Source of the DNA: Sanguibacter inulinus | GTDB taxonomy: Bacteria; Actinomycetota; Actinomycetes; Actinomycetales; Cellulomonadaceae | Assembly (NCBI RefSeq): GCF_013415325.1 | Contig: NZ_JACBYE010000045.1 | Location: forward strand, 1 to 36,614 | Reading direction: 5' to 3' | DNA: 36,614 nucleotides | Program-made: the position numbers and the translations under genes | The notes under the pieces: model-generated | The model's database searches: none | The model's input: the letters and a program-made list of their open reading frames with translations, nothing else | Told to the model about the DNA's origin: nothing | Part shown: positions 16,395 to 25,099 of the stretch, piece after piece | Layout of the letters: each line of letters begins with the position of its first letter | Position numbering within the stretch: position 1 is the first letter of the stretch

Positions 16395-17386
16395 TGCTCA
16401 GCGGCCATCCCAGGCCAGTCGTGACCACCACCCGCGCGGACCTCGCGCAGGTGCTCGCCCGTCCGTCCGACGCGCCACCGCGCCGCCGCGCCGTCGTCAT
16501 GACGATGGGTGCTCTGCACGCGGGCCACCTCGAGCTCGTCCGTGAGGCCCGGCGCCTCGCCGACGAGGTGGTCGTGACGATCTTCGTCAACCCCCTGCAG
16601 TTCGGCCCGGGGGAGGACCTCGACAGCTATCCCCGGACCCTCGACGCAGACGTCGCGCTGCTCACCTCGGTCGGCGTCGACGTCGTCTTCGCACCGACCC
16701 TCGACGAGATGTACCCCGACGGACGCCCGATCGTCAGCGTCACCGCCGGCCGCATCGGCACGGTCCTCGAGGGCGCGTCCCGGCCCGGCCACTTCGACGG
16801 GGTGCTGACCGTCGTCCTCAAGCTGCTGCACCTCACCGCGCCCGATGTCGCGGTCTTCGGCGAGAAGGACGCGCAGCAGCTGCTCGCCGTCCGCAGGCTC
16901 GTGCACGACCTCGACGTGCCTGTGACGATCCACGGTGTGCCGATCGTCCGCGACGACGACGGCCTCGCGCTGTCCTCGCGCAACGCCTACCTCTCGGCCG
17001 AGGAGCGGTCCCGCGCGCTCGCGCTGTCCTCGTCGCTCGCCGCAGGCCGCGACGCCGCGCTCCGTGGCGCCCAGGCCGACGAGGTCCTCGAGACGGCCCG
17101 GGGAATGCTCGGGGCTGCCGAGGGCGTTGACGTCGACTACCTGGTGCTCGTCGACCCCGCTACCGTGGACGACGTGCCCCCGGACCACACAGGTCCCGCC
17201 CTGCTGCTCGTCGCGGCTCGCGTGGGCACCACGAGGCTCATCGACACCATGGCGGTCGAGCTCGACGGCGCGGTCTCCGACAGCGCCGGCACCGGCCGAA
17301 CCGGCACCGGCCGATCCGGCGCCGACGGCCCCGCCACCACAGCCAGCACCACCACCCAGCACCGCACCACCGGAGGAACCCCGTGA
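16394..17386 (+). CDS. panC: Pantothenate synthetase
   Basis: PanC joins pantoate and beta-alanine with ATP to give pantothenate. The HIGH-like motif is MGALHAGH (residues 38-45), followed by [20 protein letters not shown], the segment [10 protein letters not shown], and the KMSKS-equivalent region [18 protein letters not shown] departs from the common FGEKDYQQL by Ala in place of Tyr. The 330-residue length exceeds the usual ~280-310 because of a Gly/Thr/Ser-rich C-terminal tail. That tail includes a 15-bp tandem duplication (17286-17315) and may be non-functional drift. The stop overlaps the panD start as GTGA. Confidence 0.95.
   Translation: MLSGHPRPVVTTTRADLAQVLARPSDAPPRRRAVVMTMGALHAGHLELVREARRLADEVVVTIFVNPLQFGPGEDLDSYPRTLDADVALLTSVGVDVVFAPTLDEMYPDGRPIVSVTAGRIGTVLEGASRPGHFDGVLTVVLKLLHLTAPDVAVFGEKDAQQLLAVRRLVHDLDVPVTIHGVPIVRDDDGLALSSRNAYLSAEERSRALALSSSLAAGRDAALRGAQADEVLETARGMLGAAEGVDVDYLVLVDPATVDDVPPDHTGPALLLVAARVGTTRLIDTMAVELDGAVSDSAGTGRTGTGRSGADGPATTASTTTQHRTTGGTP
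17286..17315 (+). repeat. 15-bp tandem duplication in the panC tail
   Basis: Two copies of CCGGCACCGGCCGA plus one variable base encode part of the Gly/Thr/Arg-rich tail. The unit is a multiple of three, so the frame is preserved. Confidence 0.85.
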
Positions 17387-17838
17387 CGTCTCTGCAGCGT
17401 CCGATGATGATCGGCAAGATCCACCGCGCGACGGTGACCCAGGCCGACCTGCACTACGTCGGCTCGATCACGATCGACAACCTCCTGCTCGAGGCGGCCG
17501 ACCTCTACCCGGGCCAGCAGGTCGACGTCGTCGACGTCACCAACGGCTCACGCCTGACCACCTACGTCATCCCCGGCGAGCCGGGCTCCGGCCAGGTCTG
17601 CATCAACGGCGCCGCAGCCCACCACGTGCACCCCGGCGACACCGTGATCATCATCGCGTACGGCATGCTCGCCGACGCCGAGGCCCGGCACTACCTCCCG
17701 CACGTCGTGTTCGTCGACGAGGACAACCGGATCGTCGAGGTCTCCGACGAGCCCGGTCTGGTCCCGGCAGGCTTCGACCTCGAGCCGAGCGGGCTCGCGA
17801 TCGCGCCGTTCCAGCAGCCGCACGGCGCGCAGGGGTGA
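17383..17838 (+). CDS. panD: Aspartate 1-decarboxylase
   Basis: PanD makes beta-alanine from aspartate, supplying PanC. It is a pyruvoyl enzyme that cleaves itself between Gly27 and Ser28, seen here in HYVGSITID. The segments [12 protein letters not shown] and [20 protein letters not shown] are characteristic. The 151-residue length fits actinobacterial PanD, which has a short C-terminal extension. The GTG start has GGAGG about 7 nt upstream and overlaps the panC stop. nadB follows with another GTGA overlap, so two aspartate-consuming enzymes (PanD and NadB) are made together. Confidence 0.96.
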   Translation: MTSLQRPMMIGKIHRATVTQADLHYVGSITIDNLLLEAADLYPGQQVDVVDVTNGSRLTTYVIPGEPGSGQVCINGAAAHHVHPGDTVIIIAYGMLADAEARHYLPHVVFVDEDNRIVEVSDEPGLVPAGFDLEPSGLAIAPFQQPHGAQG

Positions 17839-19532
17839 CCACCCTCCTCACGACGCTCGCCGCCCCCGACCCCGGGTGGACCACCGAGGCGGACGTCGTC
17901 GTGGTCGGCTCGGGCATCGCCGGTCTGACAGCAGCGCTCGAGCTGCGGACCCGCGTCCCGCGCGTCCTGCTCGTCACCAAGGACGCGCTGTCGTCGGGCT
18001 CGACGGTCTGGGCCCAGGGCGGCATCGCTGCGGCTCTCGCCCCCGGAGACTCGCCGGCGGCACACCTCGAGGACACCCTGGTGGCCGGTGCAGGCGTCTG
18101 CGACCCCGCAGCCGTCGAGGTCCTCGTCACCGAGGGTCCGGCGCGCGTGCGCGAGCTCGTGGCGCTCGGCGCGCTCTTCGACACCGACGGCGGCGGCGAG
18201 ATGTCCCTGACCCGCGAGGGCGGCCACCACGCCGACCGCATCGCGCACGCGGGCGGAGACGCGACGGGTGCGGAGATCTCCCGCGCTCTCGTGGCCCAGC
18301 TCGAGGCGGTGCGCAACGACCCGGGCATCGAGGTGATCGAGCACGCCCTCGTCATCGACCTCCTGACGAGCGCCGGTCCTGTCACCCCGACGAGCCCCGA
18401 CGGGCTGCGGCGCTCCGTCTGCGGCGTCACCCTGCACGTCAAGGGTGCGGGCAGCCGCGACGGCGTCGGCGCCGTCCGCAGCCGTGCCGTCGTGCTCGCG
18501 ACAGGAGGGATCGGGCAGTCCTTCATGGCCTCGACGAACCCGCCGCAGGCCACGGGCGACGGCACCGCAGCGGCCCTGCGCGCCGGCGCGACGCTGGGCG
18601 ACATGGAGTTCGTGCAGTTCCACCCGACGGTGCTCTGGCTGGGCTCGGGCGCCAAGGGGCAGCTGACGCTCGTGTCCGAGGCCGTGCGCGGCGAGGGTGC
18701 GTACCTGGTCGACGTCTTCGGTCACAGGTTCATGCCCGCGGTCCACCCCATGGCCGAGCTCGCGCCGCGCGACGTCGTCGCCCACGCCATCGTCCGGCAG
18801 ATGGCGGCGACAGGCTCCGACCACGTGCTGCTCGACGCCCGCCACCTCGGTGCGGACTTCTTGCGGCGCCGGTTCCCGACGATCACCGAGCGTCTGCTCG
18901 AGCAGGGCTTCGACATCACCGAAGAGCCCGTCCCCGTCGCGCCCGCCCAGCACTACCACTCGGGGGGTGTGGTCACGAACCTCGACGGTCGCTCGGCGGT
19001 GCGTGGCCTGTACGCCGTCGGCGAGGTCGCCTGCACTGGCGTGCACGGCGCCAACAGGCTCGCGTCCAACTCGCTGCTCGAGGGCCTGGTCTTCGCGCAC
19101 CGCGCCGCCGAGGACATCGCGAGCAGGATGGCAGCCGGCGAGCTGCCGCTGCTCGATCCGGTCCCGCGCCCAGGGCCCACGGGCCTCGTCATGGCCGCGA
19201 GCCGGACACGGATCCAGCGGGTCACCTCGACGGGCAGCGGCGTGATCCGCTCGGCGGAGAGCCTCGCCGTGGCCGCCGAGAAGCTGGCCTCGGTCCGCAC
19301 CGACGCGAACCTTCCCGAGGCTGTGGCCGGGGACCTCAGCGCGCAGCCGCAGACCGCCGAGTGGGAGACGAGCAACGTGCACCAGGTGTCGACGGTCCTC
19401 ACCGCGACGGCAGCACGCCGCGAGGAGAGCCGCGGCGGTCACTTCCGCTCCGACTTCCCCGAGCGCGACGCGGCCTGGGAGCGCCGCGTCGTCGCCTCGC
19501 TCGCCGAGGACGGGACGCTGCTCGTCGACTGA
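17835..19532 (+). CDS. nadB: L-aspartate oxidase
   Basis: NadB oxidises aspartate to iminoaspartate, the first step of de novo NAD synthesis, using FAD. The dinucleotide-binding motif GSGIAG begins at residue 25, followed by [21 protein letters not shown], and the C-terminal FAD segment [22 protein letters not shown], quoted only in part here. The 565-residue length is a little longer than E. coli NadB. I chose the GTG at 17835 because it overlaps the panD stop (GTGA) and precedes the FAD motif by a normal distance. nadC follows 37 nt later with its own promoter. nadA, which normally sits with nadB and nadC, is absent from the window. Confidence 0.94.
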   Translation: MTTLLTTLAAPDPGWTTEADVVVVGSGIAGLTAALELRTRVPRVLLVTKDALSSGSTVWAQGGIAAALAPGDSPAAHLEDTLVAGAGVCDPAAVEVLVTEGPARVRELVALGALFDTDGGGEMSLTREGGHHADRIAHAGGDATGAEISRALVAQLEAVRNDPGIEVIEHALVIDLLTSAGPVTPTSPDGLRRSVCGVTLHVKGAGSRDGVGAVRSRAVVLATGGIGQSFMASTNPPQATGDGTAAALRAGATLGDMEFVQFHPTVLWLGSGAKGQLTLVSEAVRGEGAYLVDVFGHRFMPAVHPMAELAPRDVVAHAIVRQMAATGSDHVLLDARHLGADFLRRRFPTITERLLEQGFDITEEPVPVAPAQHYHSGGVVTNLDGRSAVRGLYAVGEVACTGVHGANRLASNSLLEGLVFAHRAAEDIASRMAAGELPLLDPVPRPGPTGLVMAASRTRIQRVTSTGSGVIRSAESLAVAAEKLASVRTDANLPEAVAGDLSAQPQTAEWETSNVHQVSTVLTATAARREESRGGHFRSDFPERDAAWERRVVASLAEDGTLLVD

Positions 19533-19557
19533 CGCCGGTGCGCTGACCAGCGTCGGC

Positions 19558-19572
19558 TACCGTGGGCGCGTG
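19558..19572 (+). promoter_or_regulatory. Leaderless promoter-start module of nadC
   Basis: TACCGT at 19558-19563 is followed by exactly 6 nt and then the nadC GTG at 19570. This spacing would place transcription initiation at or next to the start codon, so the mRNA would have no leader. No Shine-Dalgarno sequence is seen. Confidence 0.6.
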
Positions 19573-20544
19573 ACTTCAGCAGCCCCCGAGAACCAGCCCA
19601 CCGTCGGCGCCGAGAGCGCCGCCGTGCCCACCACCGCAGCTGCTGTGCAACCTGCGGTGGTCCCCGGCCTCGACCACGCGTGGGTCGTCGACGTCGTCCG
19701 ACGGACCCTCAGCGAAGACCTCGGGGGAGACCCCGGCCGCGACGTGACGAGCCAGGCGACCATCGCGGTGTCCTCGGGTGCTGTCGCCCACCTCGTCGCC
19801 CGCCAGGCCGGTGTGGTCGCCGGGCTCGTCGTCGTGCACGAGGTCGTCGCCCAGGTCTCGGCACGCTTCGGCCTCGGGCAGGTCACCGTCGAGCTCGACG
19901 TCCAGGACGGGACGCGGGTCGAGGCAGGGCGCAGGCTCGCTGTGCTGACAGGCCCGGTCCAGGTCCTGCTGATGGCCGAGCGGTCGCTGCTCAACCTCGC
20001 GAGCCGCGCCTCGGGTGTCGCGACCGCGACCCGGGCGTGGGCCGACAGGCTCGACGGGACCGGTGCGACGGTCCTCGACACCCGCAAGACGACCCCGGGC
20101 CTGCGCGCGCTCGAGAAGTACGCGGTCCGGGCCGGTGGTGGGACCAACAAGCGCATGGGGCTGTACGACGTCGCGATGGTCAAGGACAACCACGTCGTCG
20201 CCGCAGGCTCGGTGACCGCGGCGGTCGCGGCGGTCCGCGCAGCCTTCCCCGACGTCCTCGTCCAGGTCGAGGCGGACACCCTCGACCAGGCCCTCGAGGC
20301 TGTCGCCGCGGGCGCGACCTTCTTGCTGCTCGACAACATGCCCACCGACGTCCTCGCGGCGACTGTCGCAGCGGTCCGGGCGGGTGAGGCGACGACAGGC
20401 CGGATCGAGCTCGAGGCGACAGGCAACCTGACGCTCGACCGCGCGGCCGAGGTCGCCCGCACGGGTGTCGACTACATGTCTGTCGGCGGGCTCACGCACT
20501 CGGCGCCGATCCTCGACCTCGCGCTCGACCTCGTCGCGCGCTGA
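19570..20544 (+). CDS. nadC: Nicotinate-nucleotide pyrophosphorylase (quinolinate phosphoribosyltransferase)
   Basis: NadC combines quinolinate and PRPP, releasing CO2, to give nicotinate mononucleotide. Visible family segments are LSEDLGGDPGRDVTSQA, the active-site DTRKTTPGLR (Asp170-Thr171-Arg172-Lys173), RAGGGTNKRMGLYDVAMVKDNH, and EATGNLTLDRA near the C-terminus. The first ~30 residues are variable and Ala-rich. The GTG at 19570 is supported by the -10 element six bases upstream. It acts two steps after NadB; quinolinate synthase (NadA) must be encoded elsewhere or be replaced. The coaX gene that often follows panD or nadC in relatives is also missing here. Confidence 0.95.
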   Translation: MTSAAPENQPTVGAESAAVPTTAAAVQPAVVPGLDHAWVVDVVRRTLSEDLGGDPGRDVTSQATIAVSSGAVAHLVARQAGVVAGLVVVHEVVAQVSARFGLGQVTVELDVQDGTRVEAGRRLAVLTGPVQVLLMAERSLLNLASRASGVATATRAWADRLDGTGATVLDTRKTTPGLRALEKYAVRAGGGTNKRMGLYDVAMVKDNHVVAAGSVTAAVAAVRAAFPDVLVQVEADTLDQALEAVAAGATFLLLDNMPTDVLAATVAAVRAGEATTGRIELEATGNLTLDRAAEVARTGVDYMSVGGLTHSAPILDLALDLVAR

Positions 20545-20635
20545 CCATCCCGTCGAGAACCGCCGGGTGACCAGGGTCTCCGACGTGCCCGCACCGCGAG
20601 ACCTCCGCGGCGGTCTGCGGGTCGCGCGGCTCCAC

Positions 20636-20650
20636 TAGGATGGCGGGGTG
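20636..20650 (+). promoter_or_regulatory. Leaderless promoter-start module of lysS
   Basis: TAGGAT at 20636-20641, six spacer bases, then the GTG at 20648. The geometry is the same as at nadC. The preceding ~100 bp hold no gene and no clear -35 hexamer. Confidence 0.65.
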
Positions 20651-22180
20651 ACTTCTGAGCAGACTCCCGCGCCCGCAGACCCGACCGTGACGACCGGGGA
20701 GTCTGACCTCCCCGAGCAGCTGCGGGTGCGTCGCGAGAAGCGCGACAGACTGCTCGAGCGGGGCGTCGAGGCTTACCCCGTCGAGGTGCCCCGCACCCAC
20801 ACGATCGCTCAGGTCCGCGCTGCGTACGCGCACCTGGAGACCGGGGAGGAGACCGACGACGTCGTGGGTGTCGCCGGTCGTGTCGTGTTCCTGCGCAACT
20901 CCGGCAAGCTCTGCTTCGTATCGCTGCAGGACGGCGAGGGCAACCGTCTCCAGATCATGCTGAGCCTGGCAGCCGTCGGCGAAGAGTCCCTCGCCGCCTT
21001 CAAGTCTGACGTCGACCTCGGCGACCACTTGTTCGCGCACGGCCGGGTCGGCAGCTCGCGCCGCGGTGAGCTGAGCATCTTCGCCGACTCGTGGCAGATC
21101 GCCGCCAAGGCGCTCCGCCCGCTCCCGGTCCTGCACAAGGACCTCTCCGAGGAGGCCCGCGTCCGCCAGCGCTACGTCGACCTCATCGCGCGCCCGGCTG
21201 CCCGTGACGCGGCCCGCCTGCGCTCGGGAGTGGTCCGCTCGCTGCGCGAGAACTTCCACGAGCGCGGATTCATGGAGATCGAGACCCCGATGCTCCAGAC
21301 GATCCACGGCGGCGCCGCTGCGCGCCCGTTCACGACCCACATGAATGCTTTCGACATCGACCTGTTCTTGCGGATCGCGCCCGAGCTGTTCCTCAAGCGG
21401 GCCGTCGTGGGCGGTATCGAGCGCGTCTTCGAGATCAACCGGAACTTCCGCAACGAGGGGGCCGACTCGACCCACTCTCCAGAGTTCGCGATGCTCGAGG
21501 CGTACGAGGCCTACGGCGACTACAACACGATGGCCGTGCTCACCAAGAATCTCGTGCAGAAGGCGGCTCTCGACATGTTCGGGACCACTCTCGTGACGCT
21601 CGCCTCGGGTGAAGAGTACGAGCTCGGCGGTGACTGGACCGAGCTCACGATGTACGGCTCTCTGTCCGAGGCTGTCGGTGAGGAGATCACCCCGCAGACC
21701 TCCGTCGAGAGGCTGACCGCACTTGCTGACGCAGCCGAGATCTCGCTCGACCCCAAGCGTGTGAGCCACGGAAAGCTCGTCGAAGAGCTCTGGGAGCACC
21801 ACGTGGGTGATTCTCTCTACGCACCGACCTTCGTCCGTGACTTCCCCGTCGAGACCTCGCCCCTCACCCGCGACCACAGGACGGTTCCCGGCCAGGTCGA
21901 GAAGTGGGACCTCTACGTCCGCGGCTTCGAGCTCGCGACGGCCTATTCTGAGCTTGTCGACCCGGTGATCCAGCGCGAGCGGTTCGAGGCTCAGGCTCTC
22001 CTGGCGGCTGCCGGTGACGACGAGGCCATGGTCCTCGACGAGGACTTCCTCACCGCGATGGAGTACGCGATGCCCCCGAGCGGTGGCATGGGGATGGGCG
22101 TCGACCGTCTGCTCATGGCGCTCACAGGGCTCGGGATCCGCGAGACGATCCTGTTCCCGCTGGTCAAGCCGCAGCGCTGA
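20648..22180 (+). CDS. lysS: Lysyl-tRNA synthetase, class II
   Basis: The 510-residue enzyme charges tRNA-Lys. An N-terminal OB-fold anticodon-binding domain (about residues 55-170) is followed by the class II catalytic domain. Motif 1 is near [21 protein letters not shown]; motif 2 is [20 protein letters not shown] (20 residues); motif 3 is [15 protein letters not shown] close to the C-terminus. The GTG start is supported by a -10 element at leaderless spacing. Its neighbours nadC and lsr2 match the mycobacterial order panC-panD-...-lysS-lsr2. No frame disturbance is seen. Confidence 0.96.
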   Translation: MTSEQTPAPADPTVTTGESDLPEQLRVRREKRDRLLERGVEAYPVEVPRTHTIAQVRAAYAHLETGEETDDVVGVAGRVVFLRNSGKLCFVSLQDGEGNRLQIMLSLAAVGEESLAAFKSDVDLGDHLFAHGRVGSSRRGELSIFADSWQIAAKALRPLPVLHKDLSEEARVRQRYVDLIARPAARDAARLRSGVVRSLRENFHERGFMEIETPMLQTIHGGAAARPFTTHMNAFDIDLFLRIAPELFLKRAVVGGIERVFEINRNFRNEGADSTHSPEFAMLEAYEAYGDYNTMAVLTKNLVQKAALDMFGTTLVTLASGEEYELGGDWTELTMYGSLSEAVGEEITPQTSVERLTALADAAEISLDPKRVSHGKLVEELWEHHVGDSLYAPTFVRDFPVETSPLTRDHRTVPGQVEKWDLYVRGFELATAYSELVDPVIQRERFEAQALLAAAGDDEAMVLDEDFLTAMEYAMPPSGGMGMGVDRLLMALTGLGIRETILFPLVKPQR

Positions 22181-22211
22181 CGAGGGTGACCCGAACCGTG
22201 CAGCACCGTCG

Positions 22212-22226
22212 TAGGCTGGTCCTGTG
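22212..22226 (+). promoter_or_regulatory. Leaderless promoter-start module of the small membrane protein gene
   Basis: TAGGCT at 22212-22217, six bases, then GTG at 22224. It supports the small gene being real and separately transcribed from lysS. Confidence 0.6.
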
Positions 22227-22415
22227 AGCACCTTCTGGACTTCTGTCGCCGCCCTCGTCCCCTCGATCGGGGTGGGCGTCCTGTTCTACTTCGCGATGCG
22301 ATTCATCATTCGCGCCGACAGGAACGAGCGGGCGAATCTCGCACGGCTCGACGCCGAAGAAGATGCGCGCGAGGCCGCTGTCACGGCGTCCAAAGAGCCT
22401 GGCGTCACCCCGTAA
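22224..22415 (+). CDS. Small single-pass membrane protein
   Basis: The 63-residue product has one clear membrane helix (about residues 7-29, VAALVPSIGVGVLFYFAMRFII) followed by a charged tail with Arg, Asp and Glu (RADRNERANLARLDAEEDAREAA in composition). I do not recognise a named family. Reasons to accept it are the promoter-start module at exact spacing, a well-formed helix with positive residues just inside, and a separate place between lysS and lsr2. Similar small membrane genes occur at this position in related actinobacteria, as far as I recall. Function unknown. Confidence 0.7.
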   Translation: MSTFWTSVAALVPSIGVGVLFYFAMRFIIRADRNERANLARLDAEEDAREAAVTASKEPGVTP

Positions 22416-22509
22416 ATCCTCCGGATATCTGTTCTCCAGTTGACGTGCAATCAGAAATGATGCGAGCATGAAGTCCCCTGCAGTGAAACAGAAGCGTGAG
22501 GTATCTCAG
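22416..22509 (+). promoter_or_regulatory. AT-rich lsr2 promoter region
   Basis: This is one of the most AT-rich short stretches in the window (about 55-60% A+T between 22413 and 22472). TTGACG at 22440-22445 resembles a -35 hexamer, and GAGCAT at 22464-22469 is a possible -10 at 18-bp spacing. Lsr2 prefers AT-rich DNA, so self-binding here is plausible. GAGG at 22498-22501 is the likely ribosome site. Confidence 0.5.
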
Positions 22510-22842
22510 ATGGCACAGAAGGTCCAGGTAATTCTGGTCGACGACCTCGACGGCGGAACAGCCGACGAGACGGTGACGTTCTCCCTCGACGGCGTCTCCT
22601 ACGAGATCGACCTCTCGACCGACAACGCGTCGGCATTCCGTGACTCGCTGGCGAGCTGGGTCGGTCACGCACGCAAGGTCGGGCGTTCCGCTGCTCGTCC
22701 GGCAAAGCGTTCTACCCGTTCTTCCTCGGGTGGCACGTCCGCGAACGACATCCGCGAGTGGGCTCGTGCCAACGGGCACACCGTGAACGAGCGAGGCCGT
22801 ATCTCGGCCGAGATCAAGGCTGCCTACGAAGCAGCTCACTGA
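22510..22842 (+). CDS. lsr2: Lsr2 nucleoid-associated protein / xenogeneic silencer
   Basis: Lsr2 is the actinobacterial functional analogue of H-NS: it oligomerises and binds the minor groove of AT-rich DNA, silencing foreign genes. The 110-residue product begins MAQKVQVILVDDLDGG and has the N-terminal oligomerisation part (residues 1-50), a basic Ser/Arg-rich linker, and a C-terminal DNA-binding domain. That domain contains WARANGHTVNERGRI; the RGR tripeptide is the AT-hook-like contact. I chose ATG 22510, with GAGG 8-9 nt upstream, over the ATG at 22468, which adds 14 atypical residues. A strong hairpin lies about 85 nt after the stop. Confidence 0.96.
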   Translation: MAQKVQVILVDDLDGGTADETVTFSLDGVSYEIDLSTDNASAFRDSLASWVGHARKVGRSAARPAKRSTRSSSGGTSANDIREWARANGHTVNERGRISAEIKAAYEAAH

Positions 22843-22927
22843 CGTTCTTCGGCGTATGCCGCTGACGCCTCACGGCGCGGTCGGCCAGCGTCGCTCGGCG
22901 GTGCGAGGAACGATCTCGCAGCGCCGG

Positions 22928-22966
22928 CCAGAAGGGCGGTGGACCTCAGGTCCACCACCCTTCTGG
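22928..22966 (+). terminator. Terminator after lsr2
   Basis: Two 18-nt arms with a single mismatch (C opposite A) surround a 3-nt loop. The hairpin lies between lsr2 and the downstream lactonase-family gene, which has its own promoter, so it probably ends lsr2 transcription. Confidence 0.75.
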
Positions 22967-22990
22967 CATCTCCGGGAGCGGTGCGGCATC

Positions 22991-23005
22991 TAGGCTGAGG
23001 GCGTG
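22991..23005 (+). promoter_or_regulatory. Leaderless promoter-start module of the lactonase-family gene
   Basis: TAGGCT at 22991-22996, six bases, GTG at 23003: the same hexamer and the same spacing as upstream of the small membrane protein gene. Confidence 0.65.
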
Positions 23006-24112
23006 ACCACGGACTCCGCACCCCAGCAGCGACTTCTCGTCGGAACATATCCAGCCTCGGGAGAGCCAGGGTCGGGTGAAGGGATCTGGTCGCTCGACCT
23101 CGATCTCGGTTCCGGGGAGCTCTCCGGAGCTCGGCAGCTGGTCGAGGCCGTGTCACCGTCGTTCCTCGCCCTGAGCCCGGACCGTGACGTCGTCGTCGCG
23201 GTGTCCGAGACCGCCCATGGGCGCGTGCGGACCTTCGCTGTCGACGGAGACGAGCTGGTCGCCACCTCCGACGCCTCGACGGGCGGAGAAGACCCCTGTC
23301 ATCTGGTCGTCGGTCGAGGTGACGTCCTCGTCGCGAACTACAGCACGGGGAGCCTCGCGGTCCTGCCCACCTCCGCCGACGGGCGCCTCGGTGGATCTGT
23401 GGCGACCTTCGCCCACACAGGTTCCGGGCCGGTCCGTGACCGGCAGAGGTCACCCCACGCGCACTTCGTCCTCGAGGTGTCGGAGCGGTTCGTGTGGGTG
23501 AGCGACCTCGGGACCGACGAGATCCGCCGCTACCGCAGGACGTCGACACCGGGGGTCCTGGTCGCCGACGGGGTGGCCGTGACCTTCCCGCCCGGCACCG
23601 GCCCCCGTCACATTGCGCTGGGGGCCGACGGCACCGCCTTCGTCGTCGGTGAGCTGGACTCCCAGGTGCACGTGGTGCGCACGGCATCAGACGGGAGCGG
23701 CGTCCTGGTCGCCAGCCTCCCCGCCTGCTCGACCCCCGCGACCGAGAAGGGCAGCTTCCCCTCGCACATCGCTCTCTCGCAGGACGGTACCCGGCTCTAC
23801 GTGGCGGTCCGCGGTCCTGACGTCCTGGCAGCCTTCGCGGTCGAGGCCGGCGACGGCGAGGTCCCTGTCGTGCGTCACCTGGCAGACTCGCCCTCCGGTG
23901 TGGTCTGGCCTCGTCACCACGCCGTCCTCACCTCGTCCGCTGCTCGGGTCGAAGGTGAGGAGCCGGACGGTGGCCCTGTCTCCGACCTCGTCGTAGTCGC
24001 CGGGCAGACCTCGGGTGACGTGACAGCGCTCAGGGTCGACCGGGAGACGGGGATCGCCGACCTCGTGTCGTCCGTGCCGCTGCCAGCACCGGCCTGCATC
24101 ATGACGGTCTGA
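23003..24112 (+). CDS. Lactonase-family seven-bladed beta-propeller protein (6-phosphogluconolactonase type)
   Basis: The 369-residue protein resembles the lactonase / YbhE (Pgl) family, which hydrolyses 6-phosphogluconolactone in the pentose phosphate pathway in some bacteria. Typical segments are LLVGTYPASGEPGSGEGIW at the start, PSFLALSPDRDVVVAVSE, HLVVGRGDVLVANYSTGSLAV, PHAHFVLEV, and GTGPRHIALGADG; each repeats the blade pattern. No signal peptide is visible. A related enzyme acting on another lactone cannot be excluded. The gene is monocistronic: it has its own promoter, and its stop codon lies within an 8-bp tandem repeat leading into a hairpin. Confidence 0.82.
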   Translation: MTTDSAPQQRLLVGTYPASGEPGSGEGIWSLDLDLGSGELSGARQLVEAVSPSFLALSPDRDVVVAVSETAHGRVRTFAVDGDELVATSDASTGGEDPCHLVVGRGDVLVANYSTGSLAVLPTSADGRLGGSVATFAHTGSGPVRDRQRSPHAHFVLEVSERFVWVSDLGTDEIRRYRRTSTPGVLVADGVAVTFPPGTGPRHIALGADGTAFVVGELDSQVHVVRTASDGSGVLVASLPACSTPATEKGSFPSHIALSQDGTRLYVAVRGPDVLAAFAVEAGDGEVPVVRHLADSPSGVVWPRHHAVLTSSAARVEGEEPDGGPVSDLVVVAGQTSGDVTALRVDRETGIADLVSSVPLPAPACIMTV

Positions 24113-24152
24113 CGGTCTGACGGTCTGACGGTCTGACGGTCGCCTGACCGTC
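24103..24152 (+). repeat. 8-bp tandem repeat spanning the stop codon, leading into a hairpin
   Basis: GACGGTCT occurs four times in a row (24103-24134), then GACGGTCG (24135-24142), followed by the complement GACCGTC at 24146-24152. The lactonase-family stop codon TGA (24110-24112) is part of the first unit boundary. The last copy and the complement form a terminator-like stem; the other copies can pair with the same arm. Confidence 0.85.
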
Positions 24153-24275
24153 TGTCGGCCTCACGCGTGCGGGTGGCTGGACCCGTCCCGCACGCCACTG
24201 GCCTGGTGTCCTACCGGCCCCGACCCCCGCGTGCCGCGCCCCGCATCGTCCGCCCCGCGTGCTCGCTCACGCTGC

Positions 24276-25043
24276 TCAGGTGAGGATGACCGCGACGCCG
24301 TGCGCGCGCAGTGCGCCGACGAGCCCGTCCGGCGCGTCTGCGTCGGTGACGAGGGTGTCAACCTGGGCCAGGTCGGCGAAGCTGACCGTCGCGTCCCGGC
24401 CGAGCTTGGTCGAGTCGGCGAGCACCACCACGTGCCTCGCGGCGCGGACCAGAGCGGCCTTGACCGCTGCCTCGTCGGCGTCAGGGGTCGAGAAGCCGTG
24501 GTCGACGCTGATGCCGTTCGCGCCGAGGAACGCGACGTCGACCCTGAGCCGTCCGATCGATCGCACGGTCTCGGCGCCGACAGCAGCCTGGGTAGGGGTC
24601 CGCACCCTGCCGGGCAGGAGGTGGAGCTGCACGTGCGGCAGGACAGCGACCCGCGACGCGACGGGGACCCCGTGGGTGAACACGGTGAGTCGCGCGTCGC
24701 GGGTCAGGAGGGCCGCGAGCCTGCTGGTGGTGCTGCCCGCATCGAGGACGACGCTCCCGCCGGAGTCCGGGAGCAGGTGCGTCGCCGCTCGGGCGATGCG
24801 TTCCTTCTCGCCCGCACGTGTCAGGTCTCGCTCGTCCAGCCCGCTCTCCACGACCGTCGGGACGGGCGTGAGGACCGCACCTCCGTGGACACGACGTACG
24901 ACCCGTGCCGCAGCAAGAGCGCTGAGGTCGCGCCGGACCGTCTCTGTCGTGACGGCGAACTCGAGGGCCAGCTCGGCGACGGATGCCCGTCCAGACGACC
25001 TCACGAGATCGGCGATAGCCTGCTGGCGTTCTTCTGCGTACAC
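24276..25043 (-). CDS. DeoR-family transcriptional regulator of sugar metabolism
   Basis: The 255-residue regulator has an N-terminal DeoR winged helix (residues ~3-55: ERQQAIADL, then VAELALEFAVTTETVRRDL as recognition helix, and RVHGGA ending the domain). The C-terminal DeoRC sensor domain includes VLDAGSTTSRLAALL, the phosphosugar-binding part, and VVLADSTKLGRDATVSF. Members usually repress sugar operons and are released by sugar phosphates. I chose the GTG at 25043, since AGGAGG lies 5 nt upstream on the minus strand. It is 56 nt downstream of the dehydrogenase gene and probably co-transcribed with it. The likely target is the divergent PTS gene and this operon. Confidence 0.9.
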   Translation of the reverse strand: MYAEERQQAIADLVRSSGRASVAELALEFAVTTETVRRDLSALAAARVVRRVHGGAVLTPVPTVVESGLDERDLTRAGEKERIARAATHLLPDSGGSVVLDAGSTTSRLAALLTRDARLTVFTHGVPVASRVAVLPHVQLHLLPGRVRTPTQAAVGAETVRSIGRLRVDVAFLGANGISVDHGFSTPDADEAAVKAALVRAARHVVVLADSTKLGRDATVSFADLAQVDTLVTDADAPDGLVGALRAHGVAVILT

Positions 25044-25099
25044 AGGTCCTCCTCGGTGAGTCTTCTCGTCTGCCTGGCGGGCGATGCCGTCGACCGGGC

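Noticed and set aside
20545-20635. Possible terminator or small RNA between nadC and lysS
   Set aside because: Only a 5-bp AGACC/GGTCT stem with a GC-rich loop is visible, which is not enough to call.
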